Assembly (NCBI GenBank): GCA_031081715.1
Contig: JAVHMA010000009.1
Span: forward strand, 26,281-90,280
DNA: 64,000 nucleotides
Reading direction: 5' to 3'
Source of the DNA: Armatimonadota bacterium
GTDB lineage: Bacteria; Sysuimicrobiota; Sysuimicrobiia; Sysuimicrobiales; Humicultoraceae
Within the stretch, counting starts at the first letter, position 1. Every line of letters starts with the position of its first letter. Below, one piece after another: positions 53,059 to 61,670 of the stretch. The notes beneath the pieces were generated by a model. The model saw only the letters and a program-made list of their open reading frames with translations. It was not told where the DNA came from and made no database searches. Position numbers and translations under genes: made by a program.

Positions 53059-54237
53059 TTACTCGACGCCCCCACCCGGCTCAAGGCGGCCCGCGGCGGC
53101 CAGCACCTGGCGGGCCGCCCGCGCGTGCGCGCCGGGCGGCCCGAGCGCAGCAGCCAGGTCGAGCAGCCGCCGGCGCATCTGCTCGCGAGCCGCGTCGTCC
53201 CGCAGCAGGGCCACCACGGCTGCGCCGAGCGCAGGGCCGGTCGCCCGGTCCTGGAGCAGCTCCGGGACGAGCGATTTGCCGGCCATGATGTTGGGGATCG
53301 CCGCCCAGCGCGTGCGGACGGCCAGATGGACGATCCACCAGTTCAGGCGCGCGGTCCGGTACGTGACCACCATTGGCACGCCGAGGACCATCGCTTCGAC
53401 GGTCGCGGTGCCCGACGCGGTCAGGAGCACGGTGCTGGCCGGCATGACTTCCCGCGCACCGTCGAGCACCGTCACGTCGAGCGCCCTCGCCCCGATGCGG
53501 CCGCCGAGCGCGGCTTCTACCTGCGCCCGGAAGGCGGGTGCCGCGAGCCCCAACAGCACGGCGAGCCCGGGCACCGCGCGCTTGGCCGCCTCCGCCGCCT
53601 CCAGCATCGGAGGCAACAGCGCGGCGAGCTCCTGGCGGCGGCTGCCCGGCAGGAGCCCGAGCACCGGGGCGCCCGGCGCGAGGCCGAGCCGCGCGCGGAT
53701 GCGCCCGGCGGGCTCGACCTCGTGCGTCAGGTCCGCGGCCGGATGGCCCACGAAGACGGCGTCCGCGCCTGCGGCGCGGTAGGCCTCGGCCTCGAAGGGG
53801 AACACCGGTAACAGCCGCGCGCCCAGCGCGGCGATGTGCCGGGCGCGACGGCCACGCCGCACCGACACCATCGGCGGCACATAGTAGACCGTGCGCAGCC
53901 GGCCCCGCAGGCGCCGCAGCAGCGCCAGGTTGAACCCCGAGAAGTCGATCGGGACCAGCACGTCCGGGGGCGCGGCCCGCAGGCGCGCGAGGACCACGTC
54001 GAGCCGGCGCGCGTACTCGCGCACCCGTCGCGCCGCGTCCACCCACCCCATCAACCCCCACTCGGTGCTATCGGCGAGGAGCGCGACGCCGGCCTCGCGC
54101 ATCCGCGCCCCTCCCACGCCCTCCAGCCGGACATCCGGCGCCAGCCGGCGCAGCTCGCGCGCGAGCGCGGCGCCGTGGATGTCTCCGGAGACCTCGCCCG
54201 CGAGGAGGAAGACCGTCGGCGGCTCAGGCGAGGGCAT
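53059..54237 (-). CDS. lpxB: Lipid-A-disaccharide synthase
   Basis: A 392-residue family-19 glycosyltransferase. Conserved blocks: LLAGEVSGDIHGA near the start, STEWGLMGWVDAARR, PIDFSGFNLAL, VFPFEAEAY, FVGHP, LLPGSRRQE and the nucleotide-binding TASGTATVEAMVLG. It joins UDP-2,3-diacylglucosamine and lipid X into the lipid A disaccharide. I chose the ATG at 54237 (14-bp overlap with lpxI) because the motif GEVSGD then falls at the usual distance; ATG at 54264 would add nine residues. Confidence 0.95.
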   Translation of the reverse strand: MPSPEPPTVFLLAGEVSGDIHGAALARELRRLAPDVRLEGVGGARMREAGVALLADSTEWGLMGWVDAARRVREYARRLDVVLARLRAAPPDVLVPIDFSGFNLALLRRLRGRLRTVYYVPPMVSVRRGRRARHIAALGARLLPVFPFEAEAYRAAGADAVFVGHPAADLTHEVEPAGRIRARLGLAPGAPVLGLLPGSRRQELAALLPPMLEAAEAAKRAVPGLAVLLGLAAPAFRAQVEAALGGRIGARALDVTVLDGAREVMPASTVLLTASGTATVEAMVLGVPMVVTYRTARLNWWIVHLAVRTRWAAIPNIMAGKSLVPELLQDRATGPALGAAVVALLRDDAAREQMRRRLLDLAAALGPPGAHARAARQVLAAAGRLEPGGGVE

Positions 54238-55063
54238 GGACCGGCAGGCCGAGCGGCGGCGCATCGGCCGCCACGATGGTGATGCCGGCCGCGTCCGCCT
54301 CAGCGATCATCCGGTCCCGCTCGAGGAGCACCGTGCGGCGCGCGTCGACGCCGAGCACGCGGGCACAGACGTCGCGCATCGCCGCGATGGTGTCCGGGCC
54401 CACGGTCGGGATGTCGAAGCGCGGGTCCTGCTGGTTCCGGCTGGCCTTGACCACCACGACGTCGGCGACCATCGCGCCGCCCCGGCGGATCGTGGCGTCG
54501 GTGCCCTCGGCAGCCTCGACGGCGAGGATCACGCCGGCGCGGAGGACCACGGTCTGCCCGATGTCGAGGTCGGCGATCCGGCGGGCCACGGTGCGGCCAA
54601 ACGCCAGGTCCGCCTCTTCGTCGGCGGTCGGCGGCCGCCGGGTGAGCACCCCGGGGGGCACCAGCAGGTCCCCGACGAACCGCGTCTGGTCGAGCATCTC
54701 CATGTTCAGCTCGGCCAGCAGGCTTGCGAGCCGCTCCAGCAGCGGCACGTCGCGCCGGTCGCGCAGCGTGGTGAGCACCGTGTTGCGGAGGTCGTCGCCC
54801 GCCCCGAGCAGGTCAGCGCGCGGGAAGCGACCCGCCACCAGGACCTGCCGCACGCGGTGCGCCCGGAGCGCTCCCAGCAGCTCGGCCAGCGCGCCGGGAC
54901 GGCACCGCTGGTAGTGATCGGCGATCGAGGGGAGGGACGGCGAGTCGCCGGAGACCTGAATGCAGACCAGCGCGTGGCCGCGTCCCTTCACCGCCCGCGC
55001 AATCACCTCGGGCAGGACCCCGGTCCCGGCGACCAGCCCTACGGTTCCGTCCGGCTCTCGCAT
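54224..55063 (-). CDS. lpxI: UDP-2,3-diacylglucosamine pyrophosphatase LpxI
   Basis: A 279-residue DUF1009 protein. Conserved features: GLVAGTGVLPEVIARAVKGRG at the N-terminus, VLVAGRFPRADLL, LLVPPGVLTRRPP, the LRAGVILAVEAAEGTDATIRR block and KASRNQQDPRFDIPTVGPDTI with the catalytic Asp region. It replaces LpxH in many non-proteobacterial diderms and cleaves UDP-2,3-diacylglucosamine to lipid X. It lies between lpxA and lpxB, the normal pathway order. I chose the ATG at 55063, a 25-bp overlap with lpxA. Confidence 0.95.
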   Translation of the reverse strand: MREPDGTVGLVAGTGVLPEVIARAVKGRGHALVCIQVSGDSPSLPSIADHYQRCRPGALAELLGALRAHRVRQVLVAGRFPRADLLGAGDDLRNTVLTTLRDRRDVPLLERLASLLAELNMEMLDQTRFVGDLLVPPGVLTRRPPTADEEADLAFGRTVARRIADLDIGQTVVLRAGVILAVEAAEGTDATIRRGGAMVADVVVVKASRNQQDPRFDIPTVGPDTIAAMRDVCARVLGVDARRTVLLERDRMIAEADAAGITIVAADAPPLGLPVHALA

Positions 55064-55869
55064 CGCACGACGCCTCGCTTGCCAGCTCGCGCCTCTCGCA
55101 GAAACGCCAGGAACTCGCCCACCGGGCCGCTGGCGGCGGCCTCCGCCTCCAGGGCCGCCAGCGCGTCGTCGGGGCGCAGTCCCGACTCGAAAAAGATCCG
55201 GTAGGCACGGCGCAGTGCCAGCCGGTCGGCGGGCGACACGCCGCGGCGCTGCATGCCGACGCGGTTGAGCCCCACCGCCCGCGCGTACCACCCCGCCACC
55301 ATCACGTAGGGCGGGACGTCCTGCCGCACGCCGGAGTTGCCGGCGACCATCGCCAGCCGGCCGATGCGGGTGAACTGATGGACGCCGCACAGCCCGCCCA
55401 GGTAGGCGTCCTCGTCCACGCGTACCCACCCGCCGAGCTGCACGCCGCTCACGATGATCGCCCGGTCGCCGACCCAGCAGTTGTGGCTAACCTTGGCGAA
55501 CGACATGATGAAGGTGCCGTTCCCGACACGCGTCTCGTGGCCCTCACCCGTGGCGCGGTCGATGCTGGCGAACTCGCTGATGTGATTGTCGTCGCCGATG
55601 ACGACCCGCGTGGGCTCGCCGCGGTAGGCGCGATCCTGCGGCGGCGAGCCGATCACGGTGTGGGCGCCCACGCGGTTGCGCCGACCCAGCGTCACCCGGT
55701 CGGCGAGGACCGCGTGCGGTCCGATCACGGTCCCGTCGCCGACGACCGCCTCGGCACCGACGACCGCGTACGCGCCCACCTCAACCCCCTCGCCCAGGTG
55801 CGCGCTGGTATGCACGACCGCGGTCGGGTGGACGTCGGCCGACGCCAGCCGGCTACCGGAGTCCGCCAT
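55039..55869 (-). CDS. lpxA: UDP-N-acetylglucosamine acyltransferase LpxA
   Basis: A 276-residue left-handed beta-helix acyltransferase with hexapeptide repeats (about 12-190) and a helical C-terminus (about 200-276). The catalytic base is His129 in KVSHNC, equivalent to His125 of E. coli LpxA. The second E. coli histidine (His122) is replaced by Lys126. The GGLCGVHQFTRIGRLAMVAGNS block is typical. It starts lipid A synthesis by 3-O-acylating UDP-GlcNAc. It overlaps lpxC by 17 bp. No fabZ lies between lpxC and lpxA, unlike many lpx clusters. Confidence 0.95.
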   Translation of the reverse strand: MADSGSRLASADVHPTAVVHTSAHLGEGVEVGAYAVVGAEAVVGDGTVIGPHAVLADRVTLGRRNRVGAHTVIGSPPQDRAYRGEPTRVVIGDDNHISEFASIDRATGEGHETRVGNGTFIMSFAKVSHNCWVGDRAIIVSGVQLGGWVRVDEDAYLGGLCGVHQFTRIGRLAMVAGNSGVRQDVPPYVMVAGWYARAVGLNRVGMQRRGVSPADRLALRRAYRIFFESGLRPDDALAALEAEAAASGPVGEFLAFLREARAGKRGVVRCESRTEP

Positions 55870-56719
55870 CGCCCGCTCCTCCGGTGGTGGCCAGCGCCCG
55901 CGCGATCTCGGCGGCGAGGGCCACGTGGAGCGTGTGGCCCGCGCGGACCGCCACCACATGCGCCCATAGCGGCCGGCCGAGCAGCGCCAGGTCCCCGATC
56001 GCGTCGAGGATCTTGTGCCGGGCCATCTCGTTGGGAAACCGCGGCTCGTTCACGAACCCCTCCGGCCCGATCACGAGCGCGGTGGCATACGACGCCCCAC
56101 GTGCCAGGCCCTGTGCCCGAAGCGCGTCGACCTCGGCGACGTAGCCCCACGTTCGCGCCGGGGCGACCTCACGCGCGTAGTCGTCCACCTCCTCGCGGTA
56201 CTCCGCGATCTGCGGGGCGATCGCCACACCGTCGGCCGTGGCCACGTACGTCACGCGAAGGCGCGGCGCCGGCAGCGCGACGATGATGCTGCTCCCGCTG
56301 CTCACCCACACCGGGGCGTCCAGGACGATCGGCCGGCGCGCGGCGTCCTGCTCGACCAGCCCGGCCGTGCGCAGCGCGTCCACGAACACCACGGCGCTGC
56401 CGTCCCCGCACGGCAGCTCCTCGCCGTCCACCTCGACGACCAGGTTGTCCACGCCCAGGCCCCGGGTGGCCGAGAGCAGGTGCTCCACCGTCGCCACCCG
56501 CGCGCCCCGGCCGAGCACGACCCCACGGGCGGTGGCCACCACGTCGTCCAGCCCGGCCCTGACCGCCGGGGCGTCGGGAAGGTCCGCCCGGTGGAAGCGG
56601 ATGCCCTCGTCCGGGGCCGCGGGCCTCAGCCGGGCCGCTGTCCGGGCGCCGGTGTGCAGGCCGGTGCCGGCGATCTCAACCGGCCGGGCGATGGTGCGCT
56701 GCCGCACACCCGCGCTCAT
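55853..56719 (-). CDS. lpxC: UDP-3-O-acyl-N-acetylglucosamine deacetylase LpxC
   Basis: A 288-residue zinc amidase, the committed step of lipid A synthesis. The zinc ligands are His80 (VEHLLSA), His235 and Asp239 (RHKILDAIGD), and the catalytic His262 lies in AGHTLH, matching E. coli H79/H238/D242/H265. The Glu next to the first ligand is present. It has the usual two-domain length. The ATG overlaps the stop of the unknown 601-residue gene as ATGA. Confidence 0.97.
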   Translation of the reverse strand: MSAGVRQRTIARPVEIAGTGLHTGARTAARLRPAAPDEGIRFHRADLPDAPAVRAGLDDVVATARGVVLGRGARVATVEHLLSATRGLGVDNLVVEVDGEELPCGDGSAVVFVDALRTAGLVEQDAARRPIVLDAPVWVSSGSSIIVALPAPRLRVTYVATADGVAIAPQIAEYREEVDDYAREVAPARTWGYVAEVDALRAQGLARGASYATALVIGPEGFVNEPRFPNEMARHKILDAIGDLALLGRPLWAHVVAVRAGHTLHVALAAEIARALATTGGAGDGGLR

Positions 56720-58521
56720 CGTGGCCTCAGACTCAGGCGGACGGGATAGAACGATCCCGCCAGCGGCATGGTCACCACCGTCACGGTCCGGCCCCCGCCA
56801 GGGGCCACCGCAAGCGCCGCGATCTCACGGTCCTCGTACGGTCGCATCAGGCCCGCGTCCACGACCGCGCCGTCCACGACGAACAAGCCCCGGGCTAGCC
56901 CCCCTGCAGCGTTCGCCATGAGCACCGTGTTGACCTCGCGCCCGGTGGGGTTCGTCAGGCGCAGCCGCACACGGTAGAGCACGCCGTAGTCGCCCACGAG
57001 CGCCTCGCCGGTGCGGACGTCGCGAAGGCCGGCGCTCACCCCCAGGTCGACCACCGGCGCGGGCTCATGGGCGGGCAGTTCGCGCTCGATCTCGACCAGG
57101 GCGCCCGGGAAGGTTCCCCGGGGATGGGGGAACGCGGTGGGCCCGAGGTCCGTGGTCACCGTATGGTCGAGCAAGTAGGGTGCCCGCACGTGCACGACCA
57201 CCTCCACCGGCCCGCCCTGGGTGACCTGAACCTGCATCAGCCCTGAGACGAGCGCGTCGGGCGGGAGGGTGTAGGCCGTAAACGTCGCGGCGCCGCGCTC
57301 GGGGACGTCGACGAAGTAGCCCTGACCGGCGAGCAGCGCGGCCAGGAAGCGCCGCGTGGCCGCGTACCCGATGAACACCGGGTCGTGGGAGGGACCGGCG
57401 AGCCCGCTCGTGTAGTGGACGCGCGCGCGCCCGGCGCCCGCGTTGCGTAGCGTGATCTTCAGCACCAGCGGACGGCCCGGGGTGCCGTTCAGGTGGTGGT
57501 AGAGCAGGCGCGCGGCGCGGCCGGCCTCCACGGTCTCCTGGAACAGCAGGCCGCTCGCGGTGATGCGCTCCGGCCGATTGCTGACCAGCAGGACGTCCGG
57601 GGCGACAAGGGAGACCGCGGCGTTCTGGACGCGGACCCGCACGGTCCCCTCGACGGGGCCACCGGACGGGCTGCGGATCGCCATCGCGACCGGCAGGTCG
57701 ACCGCCGCGCCGGGTGCCAGCGGGCCGTCGAGGGCGATCCGGCCGATGGTAAGCGTCGCGCCCGCCTGCACCGGTGTCACCTCGGCCAGGCGCCGCTCCA
57801 CCGCCGCGCGGATCAGCTCGGGGGGCGCGGGTGCGCCGGTCACGACGACCTCGACCTCCGGCGGGAGCGCGCCCGCTGGCGGCCGCACCGCCACGCCCAC
57901 CTGTGTCCGGTACGGTCCGAGGCGGAACGGCACCACCGTGCTCCCGGGCTCGCCGCCGGTGACCTCGACGTCGCGTCCCCGCAGGCGCACCGCGACGACC
58001 CGCCGGTCATAGGCACCCACCGTCACCGGCGCCGTGCCAGCAGCGTGGAGGGTGAAGCGCCCGACGGCGCCCGGCGCCAGCACCAGATCGCGGATCGGTG
58101 TGGCCAGCGCCGGGGTTTGCAGCGCCTGCTCGAGCGCGGCCGCCCAGCTCGCGGCGACCTCGGCCGGCCGGCCCGGCCTCGATCGCGCCTCGCCGCGCGC
58201 CAGCGATAGAACCGCAGAGCCGTCGACCACGAGCGTGGCGCCGCGCGGCCCGGTGCGCACGGCGATCGCGGTGGGCGGCGGCAACAGCGGCTCGAGCCGG
58301 CGCGCCGCATCATGCAGCCGCCGCGCGGCGTCGGCGCCAACGAGCCTCGCCACGGGTCGGCCGCGCACCCGCAGCTCCGCGGCCGGCGGACGGCCCGGGA
58401 ACCGGATGACCTCGACTTCGCCCGCGAGTGACGCCTGCGCCGACACCAGCGCGGCCGCCGGGGCGACGAGCGCGGCGAGCGTGGCCAGGAGCGCGAGCGC
58501 CACCCCCGACGGAGGCCTCAC
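56716..58521 (-). CDS. Unknown exported protein encoded between lpxD and lpxC
   Basis: A 601-residue protein that I do not recognise. It has a signal peptide ([22 protein letters not shown], cleavage near VSAQ). An N-terminal region with a repeated beta pattern is followed by an Ala-rich helical stretch (about 115-150), then a long series of beta-sandwich-like segments to the end. These include [22 protein letters not shown] and [16 protein letters not shown], which look like adhesin or Ig-like strands. There is no membrane anchor or lipobox, so it is periplasmic or outer-membrane associated. It overlaps lpxD (GTGA) and lpxC (ATGA) by 4 bp each, so it is translated with the lipid A enzymes. 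Confidence 0.75.
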   Translation of the reverse strand: MRPPSGVALALLATLAALVAPAAALVSAQASLAGEVEVIRFPGRPPAAELRVRGRPVARLVGADAARRLHDAARRLEPLLPPPTAIAVRTGPRGATLVVDGSAVLSLARGEARSRPGRPAEVAASWAAALEQALQTPALATPIRDLVLAPGAVGRFTLHAAGTAPVTVGAYDRRVVAVRLRGRDVEVTGGEPGSTVVPFRLGPYRTQVGVAVRPPAGALPPEVEVVVTGAPAPPELIRAAVERRLAEVTPVQAGATLTIGRIALDGPLAPGAAVDLPVAMAIRSPSGGPVEGTVRVRVQNAAVSLVAPDVLLVSNRPERITASGLLFQETVEAGRAARLLYHHLNGTPGRPLVLKITLRNAGAGRARVHYTSGLAGPSHDPVFIGYAATRRFLAALLAGQGYFVDVPERGAATFTAYTLPPDALVSGLMQVQVTQGGPVEVVVHVRAPYLLDHTVTTDLGPTAFPHPRGTFPGALVEIERELPAHEPAPVVDLGVSAGLRDVRTGEALVGDYGVLYRVRLRLTNPTGREVNTVLMANAAGGLARGLFVVDGAVVDAGLMRPYEDREIAALAVAPGGGRTVTVVTMPLAGSFYPVRLSLRPR

Positions 58522-59540
58522 GCGCCTTCCCCTCCGCCCGGGACGTCGGCCCGCCGCAACGCGCGCAGGTGCGCCAGCACCTCGGGCAGCCGGGCGACGG
58601 CCGCCTCCCGCCGGAGCTGCTCGCGGTGGTCGCGCGCCGGGAGCCCGGACACCGTGGCGCCCGCCGGGATCGTCTTCGTAATGCCGGCGCCACCGAGGAC
58701 GACGGCCCGCGCGCCGATGGCCACGTGGTCACGCACGCCCACCTGGCCAGCGAGCACCGCGCCCTCGCCGATCGTCACGCTGCCGGAGATGCCGGTCTGC
58801 GCGGCGATGAGCACGCCCGGGCCGATCGTGACATTGTGGCCGATCTGCACCAGGTTGTCGATCTTGGTGCCCCGACCGATGCGCGTCTCCCCCAGCGTCG
58901 CGCGGTCCACCGTCGTGTTGGCGCCGATCTCCACGTCGTCCTCGATCACCACCCGCCCGCGGTGCGGGATCTTCAGGTGGACGCCCTCTTCGGTGGCGTA
59001 GCCAAATCCGTCGGCGCCGATGACCGCGCCGCTGTGCAGGATCACCCGGTCGCCGATGACGGTATCGGGATAGACCACGACGCGGGGGTGAAGCACGCTG
59101 TCGGCGCCGACGCGCGCGCGGGCGCCGACCACCGCGCCCGCGCCGATCGCCGCCCGCGCGCCGATCTCTGCCGCGGGCCCGACCACCGCGTGCGCGCCCA
59201 CCGACGCGTCGGCGCCGACGCGCGCGTCGGGGGCGACCACGGCGCTCGGGTGCACGCCCGGGCGCGGCCGCTCATCGGGCGCCAGCGCAGCCAGCGCGCG
59301 CGCGAACGCCGCCCGCACGTGGCGGGCGCGCAGCGCGGGCTTGGTGGTCGGCGGGGCGTCCACGGGCACGAGCAGCGCGCCGGCGGCGGAGGCGTCCGCG
59401 GCGGGGAGGCGCCGCGCGTCCGCGACCATGACGAGGGCGCGCGGATGCGCGCGATCGAGGTCGGTGATCTCGACGACCTCCAGGTCGCCCGGGCCCGCAA
59501 GCGCGGCCCCGGCCCGCTCCGCGAGGTCGGCGAGCTTCAT
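58518..59540 (-). CDS. lpxD: UDP-3-O-acylglucosamine N-acyltransferase LpxD
   Basis: A 340-residue protein with an N-terminal uridine-binding domain (about 1-95), a left-handed beta-helix of hexapeptide repeats (about 97-290) and a short helical tail. The catalytic His235 lies in QIGHNV, matching His239 of E. coli LpxD, and the ADGFGYA loop near residue 177 is conserved. It adds the N-linked acyl chain in lipid A synthesis. Its ATG is 13 bp after the nearest Skp-like gene, as in many diderm bam-skp-lpxD clusters. Confidence 0.96.
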   Translation of the reverse strand: MKLADLAERAGAALAGPGDLEVVEITDLDRAHPRALVMVADARRLPAADASAAGALLVPVDAPPTTKPALRARHVRAAFARALAALAPDERPRPGVHPSAVVAPDARVGADASVGAHAVVGPAAEIGARAAIGAGAVVGARARVGADSVLHPRVVVYPDTVIGDRVILHSGAVIGADGFGYATEEGVHLKIPHRGRVVIEDDVEIGANTTVDRATLGETRIGRGTKIDNLVQIGHNVTIGPGVLIAAQTGISGSVTIGEGAVLAGQVGVRDHVAIGARAVVLGGAGITKTIPAGATVSGLPARDHREQLRREAAVARLPEVLAHLRALRRADVPGGGEGA

Positions 59541-59553
59541 GGGTGGTGGCGGC

Positions 59554-59988
59554 CTACTTCAGCCGGTCGATGACGTCCTGCGTGATGTCCACCGTGGCGC
59601 CCGGCCGGCTGTAGACCACCGGGCCCTTGACCAGGACGCCGCGCAGGCGCTTCTCCCGAACCACGTGCTGGATCGCCTCGCGGACCTCGCGGTTGAGCGT
59701 CTCCTGGAGCTCGGCGCGCAGCCCCTGGAGCTCGCGCATGTACTGCACGCGGCGGGCCTCCAGGTCCTCGCGGGAGAGCTGGGTAACGAGGAGCTGGAGA
59801 TCCGCGGTCATTGCGCGCTCGCGGTCGTCGAGCTCTTTCTGGTAGCGCAGGGCCTTGGCGCTCTCGGTCAGGAGCCGCTGGCTGTCCACCAGCCCGACCT
59901 GCCCGCCCAGGCACCCTGTCGCCGCCACGGCGACGGCCAGGACCACCGCCGCCGTGCTCAGTCGCGTCCACGTGCGCATGCGTGCCAT
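59554..59988 (-). CDS. OmpH/Skp-like periplasmic protein, probable lipoprotein
   Basis: A 144-residue protein with a hydrophobic leader ending AATGC (a probable lipobox), a [19 protein letters not shown] strand-helix start and two long Arg/Glu-rich helices (about 45-115). It ends with [11 protein letters not shown]. This is the small Skp/OmpH layout, in which trimers hold unfolded outer-membrane proteins. It is the last of three tandem Skp-like genes before lpxD. A lipid anchor would be unusual for Skp, which is normally soluble. Confidence 0.85.
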   Translation of the reverse strand: MARMRTWTRLSTAAVVLAVAVAATGCLGGQVGLVDSQRLLTESAKALRYQKELDDRERAMTADLQLLVTQLSREDLEARRVQYMRELQGLRAELQETLNREVREAIQHVVREKRLRGVLVKGPVVYSRPGATVDITQDVIDRLK

Positions 59989-59997
59989 CCACCGGTC

Positions 59998-61128
59998 CTA
60001 GGGTCGCTTGAGTCTTGCGATCACGTCCTGCGTCAGGTCCATGGTTCCCAGGGCCGCGACCGCGTGTGTGATCACGACGTCCACGCCGCGCGCCTGCGCC
60101 GCCGCGGCGACCTCGATCTTGACCTCCGCCAGGATGCTGTCCTGGAGGCGCAGCCGCTGGCCGGCGAGCTCCTCGATCTCGGCGCGCAGCCGCCCGGCCT
60201 CGGCCCCCACCTGCCGGAGGTAGCGCTCGTGGGCCGCCCGGAGCTGTCCCTGCGCGCCCTGCACCACGATCTGCTGGCGTGCCTCCATGGTCGCGCGCAA
60301 CGCCTGCTCGCGCTGCTTCACCGCCGCGGTGAACTCGGCCTCGACCTCGCTTCGCTTGGCCTCGAGCTGCTTCTTGCCTTCGTCCTCCAGGGCGGCGACC
60401 AGCGCCTTGATGGTCGCCTCGGCCTCGGCGGTCCGAGCCTCCTGGAAGGTCTGGAGCTGCTTCTCGAGCTCCTGCGCGCGGACGCGAATCCGCTCGTCGC
60501 GCTCGCGCGTGATGCGCTCGGCCTCGGCCGAGACCCGCCGCGCCTCCTCCTCGCTGGGGATGCCCACGACGTCCGCCTTGACCCTCAGGTTCGCCAGCGG
60601 CACGCGGTACTCGGCCATGACACGGAGCTCGTAACGCTCGAGATCGCGCTGCAGCTCGTCGCGCTTGGCCTCGATCGCCTTCTGGAGCTCGGCGTTGAGC
60701 TCGCGGTGCCGGTCCGCCACCCGGGCCTCCTGGTCGGCCCGCAGGTCGTTGACGAACGCGTCCAACCGGCCCTGGAGCTGGTCGCGCAAGGTCCGCAACT
60801 CCTCTTCCAGCGTCCCGCGGAGGCGGTCGGCCTCAGCCTGTAGGTTCACGCCCGCCGCCGGGGCCCGGAGGTCAGGCGGCGGCGGCGGGCTCGCCATGCG
60901 CATCTGGAGCGCCGCGATGCGCCGGTTCAGCGCGTCGAGCTCGGGCCAGCGGCGATGCGCCCGGACCATGGCGTCGAAGTTCACGACGCCAACCTGGTAG
61001 CGGGGCGCCGGGGAGGCCAGGGGGGTCGAGGCGGGCCTGGCCGCGGGCGCGGGCGCGCCGGCCTGCGGGCCGCACCCGGAGGCGGCGACCGCGAGCAGGA
61101 GCGCGACGAGCGCGGCGGGCCGGGGCAC
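59998..61128 (-). CDS. Long OmpH/Skp-like coiled-coil lipoprotein
   Basis: A 376-residue protein with a lipoprotein leader (LLLAVAASGC), a Pro/Ala-rich spacer and a YQVGVVNFDAMVRAHRR strand-helix opening. It is about twice the usual Skp length: long helices run from about 95 to 325 with a short break near residue 185 (VPLANLRVKADVVG). It ends DLTQDVIARLKRP, like its two neighbours. The central duplication could give tentacles twice as long as in Skp. The start is GTG at 61128, 1 bp after the preceding gene's stop. Confidence 0.85.
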   Translation of the reverse strand: MPRPAALVALLLAVAASGCGPQAGAPAPAARPASTPLASPAPRYQVGVVNFDAMVRAHRRWPELDALNRRIAALQMRMASPPPPPDLRAPAAGVNLQAEADRLRGTLEEELRTLRDQLQGRLDAFVNDLRADQEARVADRHRELNAELQKAIEAKRDELQRDLERYELRVMAEYRVPLANLRVKADVVGIPSEEEARRVSAEAERITRERDERIRVRAQELEKQLQTFQEARTAEAEATIKALVAALEDEGKKQLEAKRSEVEAEFTAAVKQREQALRATMEARQQIVVQGAQGQLRAAHERYLRQVGAEAGRLRAEIEELAGQRLRLQDSILAEVKIEVAAAAQARGVDVVITHAVAALGTMDLTQDVIARLKRP

Positions 61129-61129
61129 G

Positions 61130-61582
61130 CTACCGGTTACCTTTGATGCGGGCGATGACGGCCTCGGTCAGGTCGGTCCCGCCGTAGAGCACGACGCTGC
61201 GATCCAGCACCACCGTGATCCCCGCGTCCTTCGCGGACGCCTCGACCGCGGCACGGATCTCTTTGTCGAGCCCGCCCAGCAGCTCGTTCCGCTTGTCGAG
61301 AATCTGCTGCTGGAGCTGCCGGTCGAGCTCCTGCCGCTGGAACGCGGTCATGCCCTTGCTGCGCTCCTGGAACTCGCGCTGCTTCGCCTGGAAGAACTCC
61401 TGCAGCGCGCGCTCCGAGCTCGCCTTGCGCGGGTGGCTATCCAGGGCGCGCGGCATGTCCACGTACCCGACGGTGAACGACTGCGCGAGCGCCGGCGTCC
61501 GGTTCACCAGCAGCGCCGCGGCGACCACGACGACCACGATCACGCCGGCGGCGATGATCACCTTCCGTGCATCGATGCGCAT
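61130..61582 (-). CDS. OmpH/Skp-like protein, membrane-anchored
   Basis: A 150-residue protein with an N-terminal hydrophobic segment (about 8-27) that may be an uncleaved anchor or a signal peptide ending ALAQ. SFTVGYVDMPRALDSHPRKASSE opens the Skp fold, followed by two helices and a final LTEAVIARIKGNR. I chose the ATG at 61582 because GAGGAGGG lies upstream; the frame is open for 22 more codons without a better start. It is the first of three Skp-like genes after the bamA region. Confidence 0.88.
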   Translation of the reverse strand: MRIDARKVIIAAGVIVVVVVAAALLVNRTPALAQSFTVGYVDMPRALDSHPRKASSERALQEFFQAKQREFQERSKGMTAFQRQELDRQLQQQILDKRNELLGGLDKEIRAAVEASAKDAGITVVLDRSVVLYGGTDLTEAVIARIKGNR

Positions 61583-61670
61583 GGGGCGCCCTCCTCTGCG
61601 GGCTTCGCGTGCGCGGTCCGCCCGCGGCACAGGCTCATTGTATCGCACCGTGTCAACGCGGGCGGGACCC

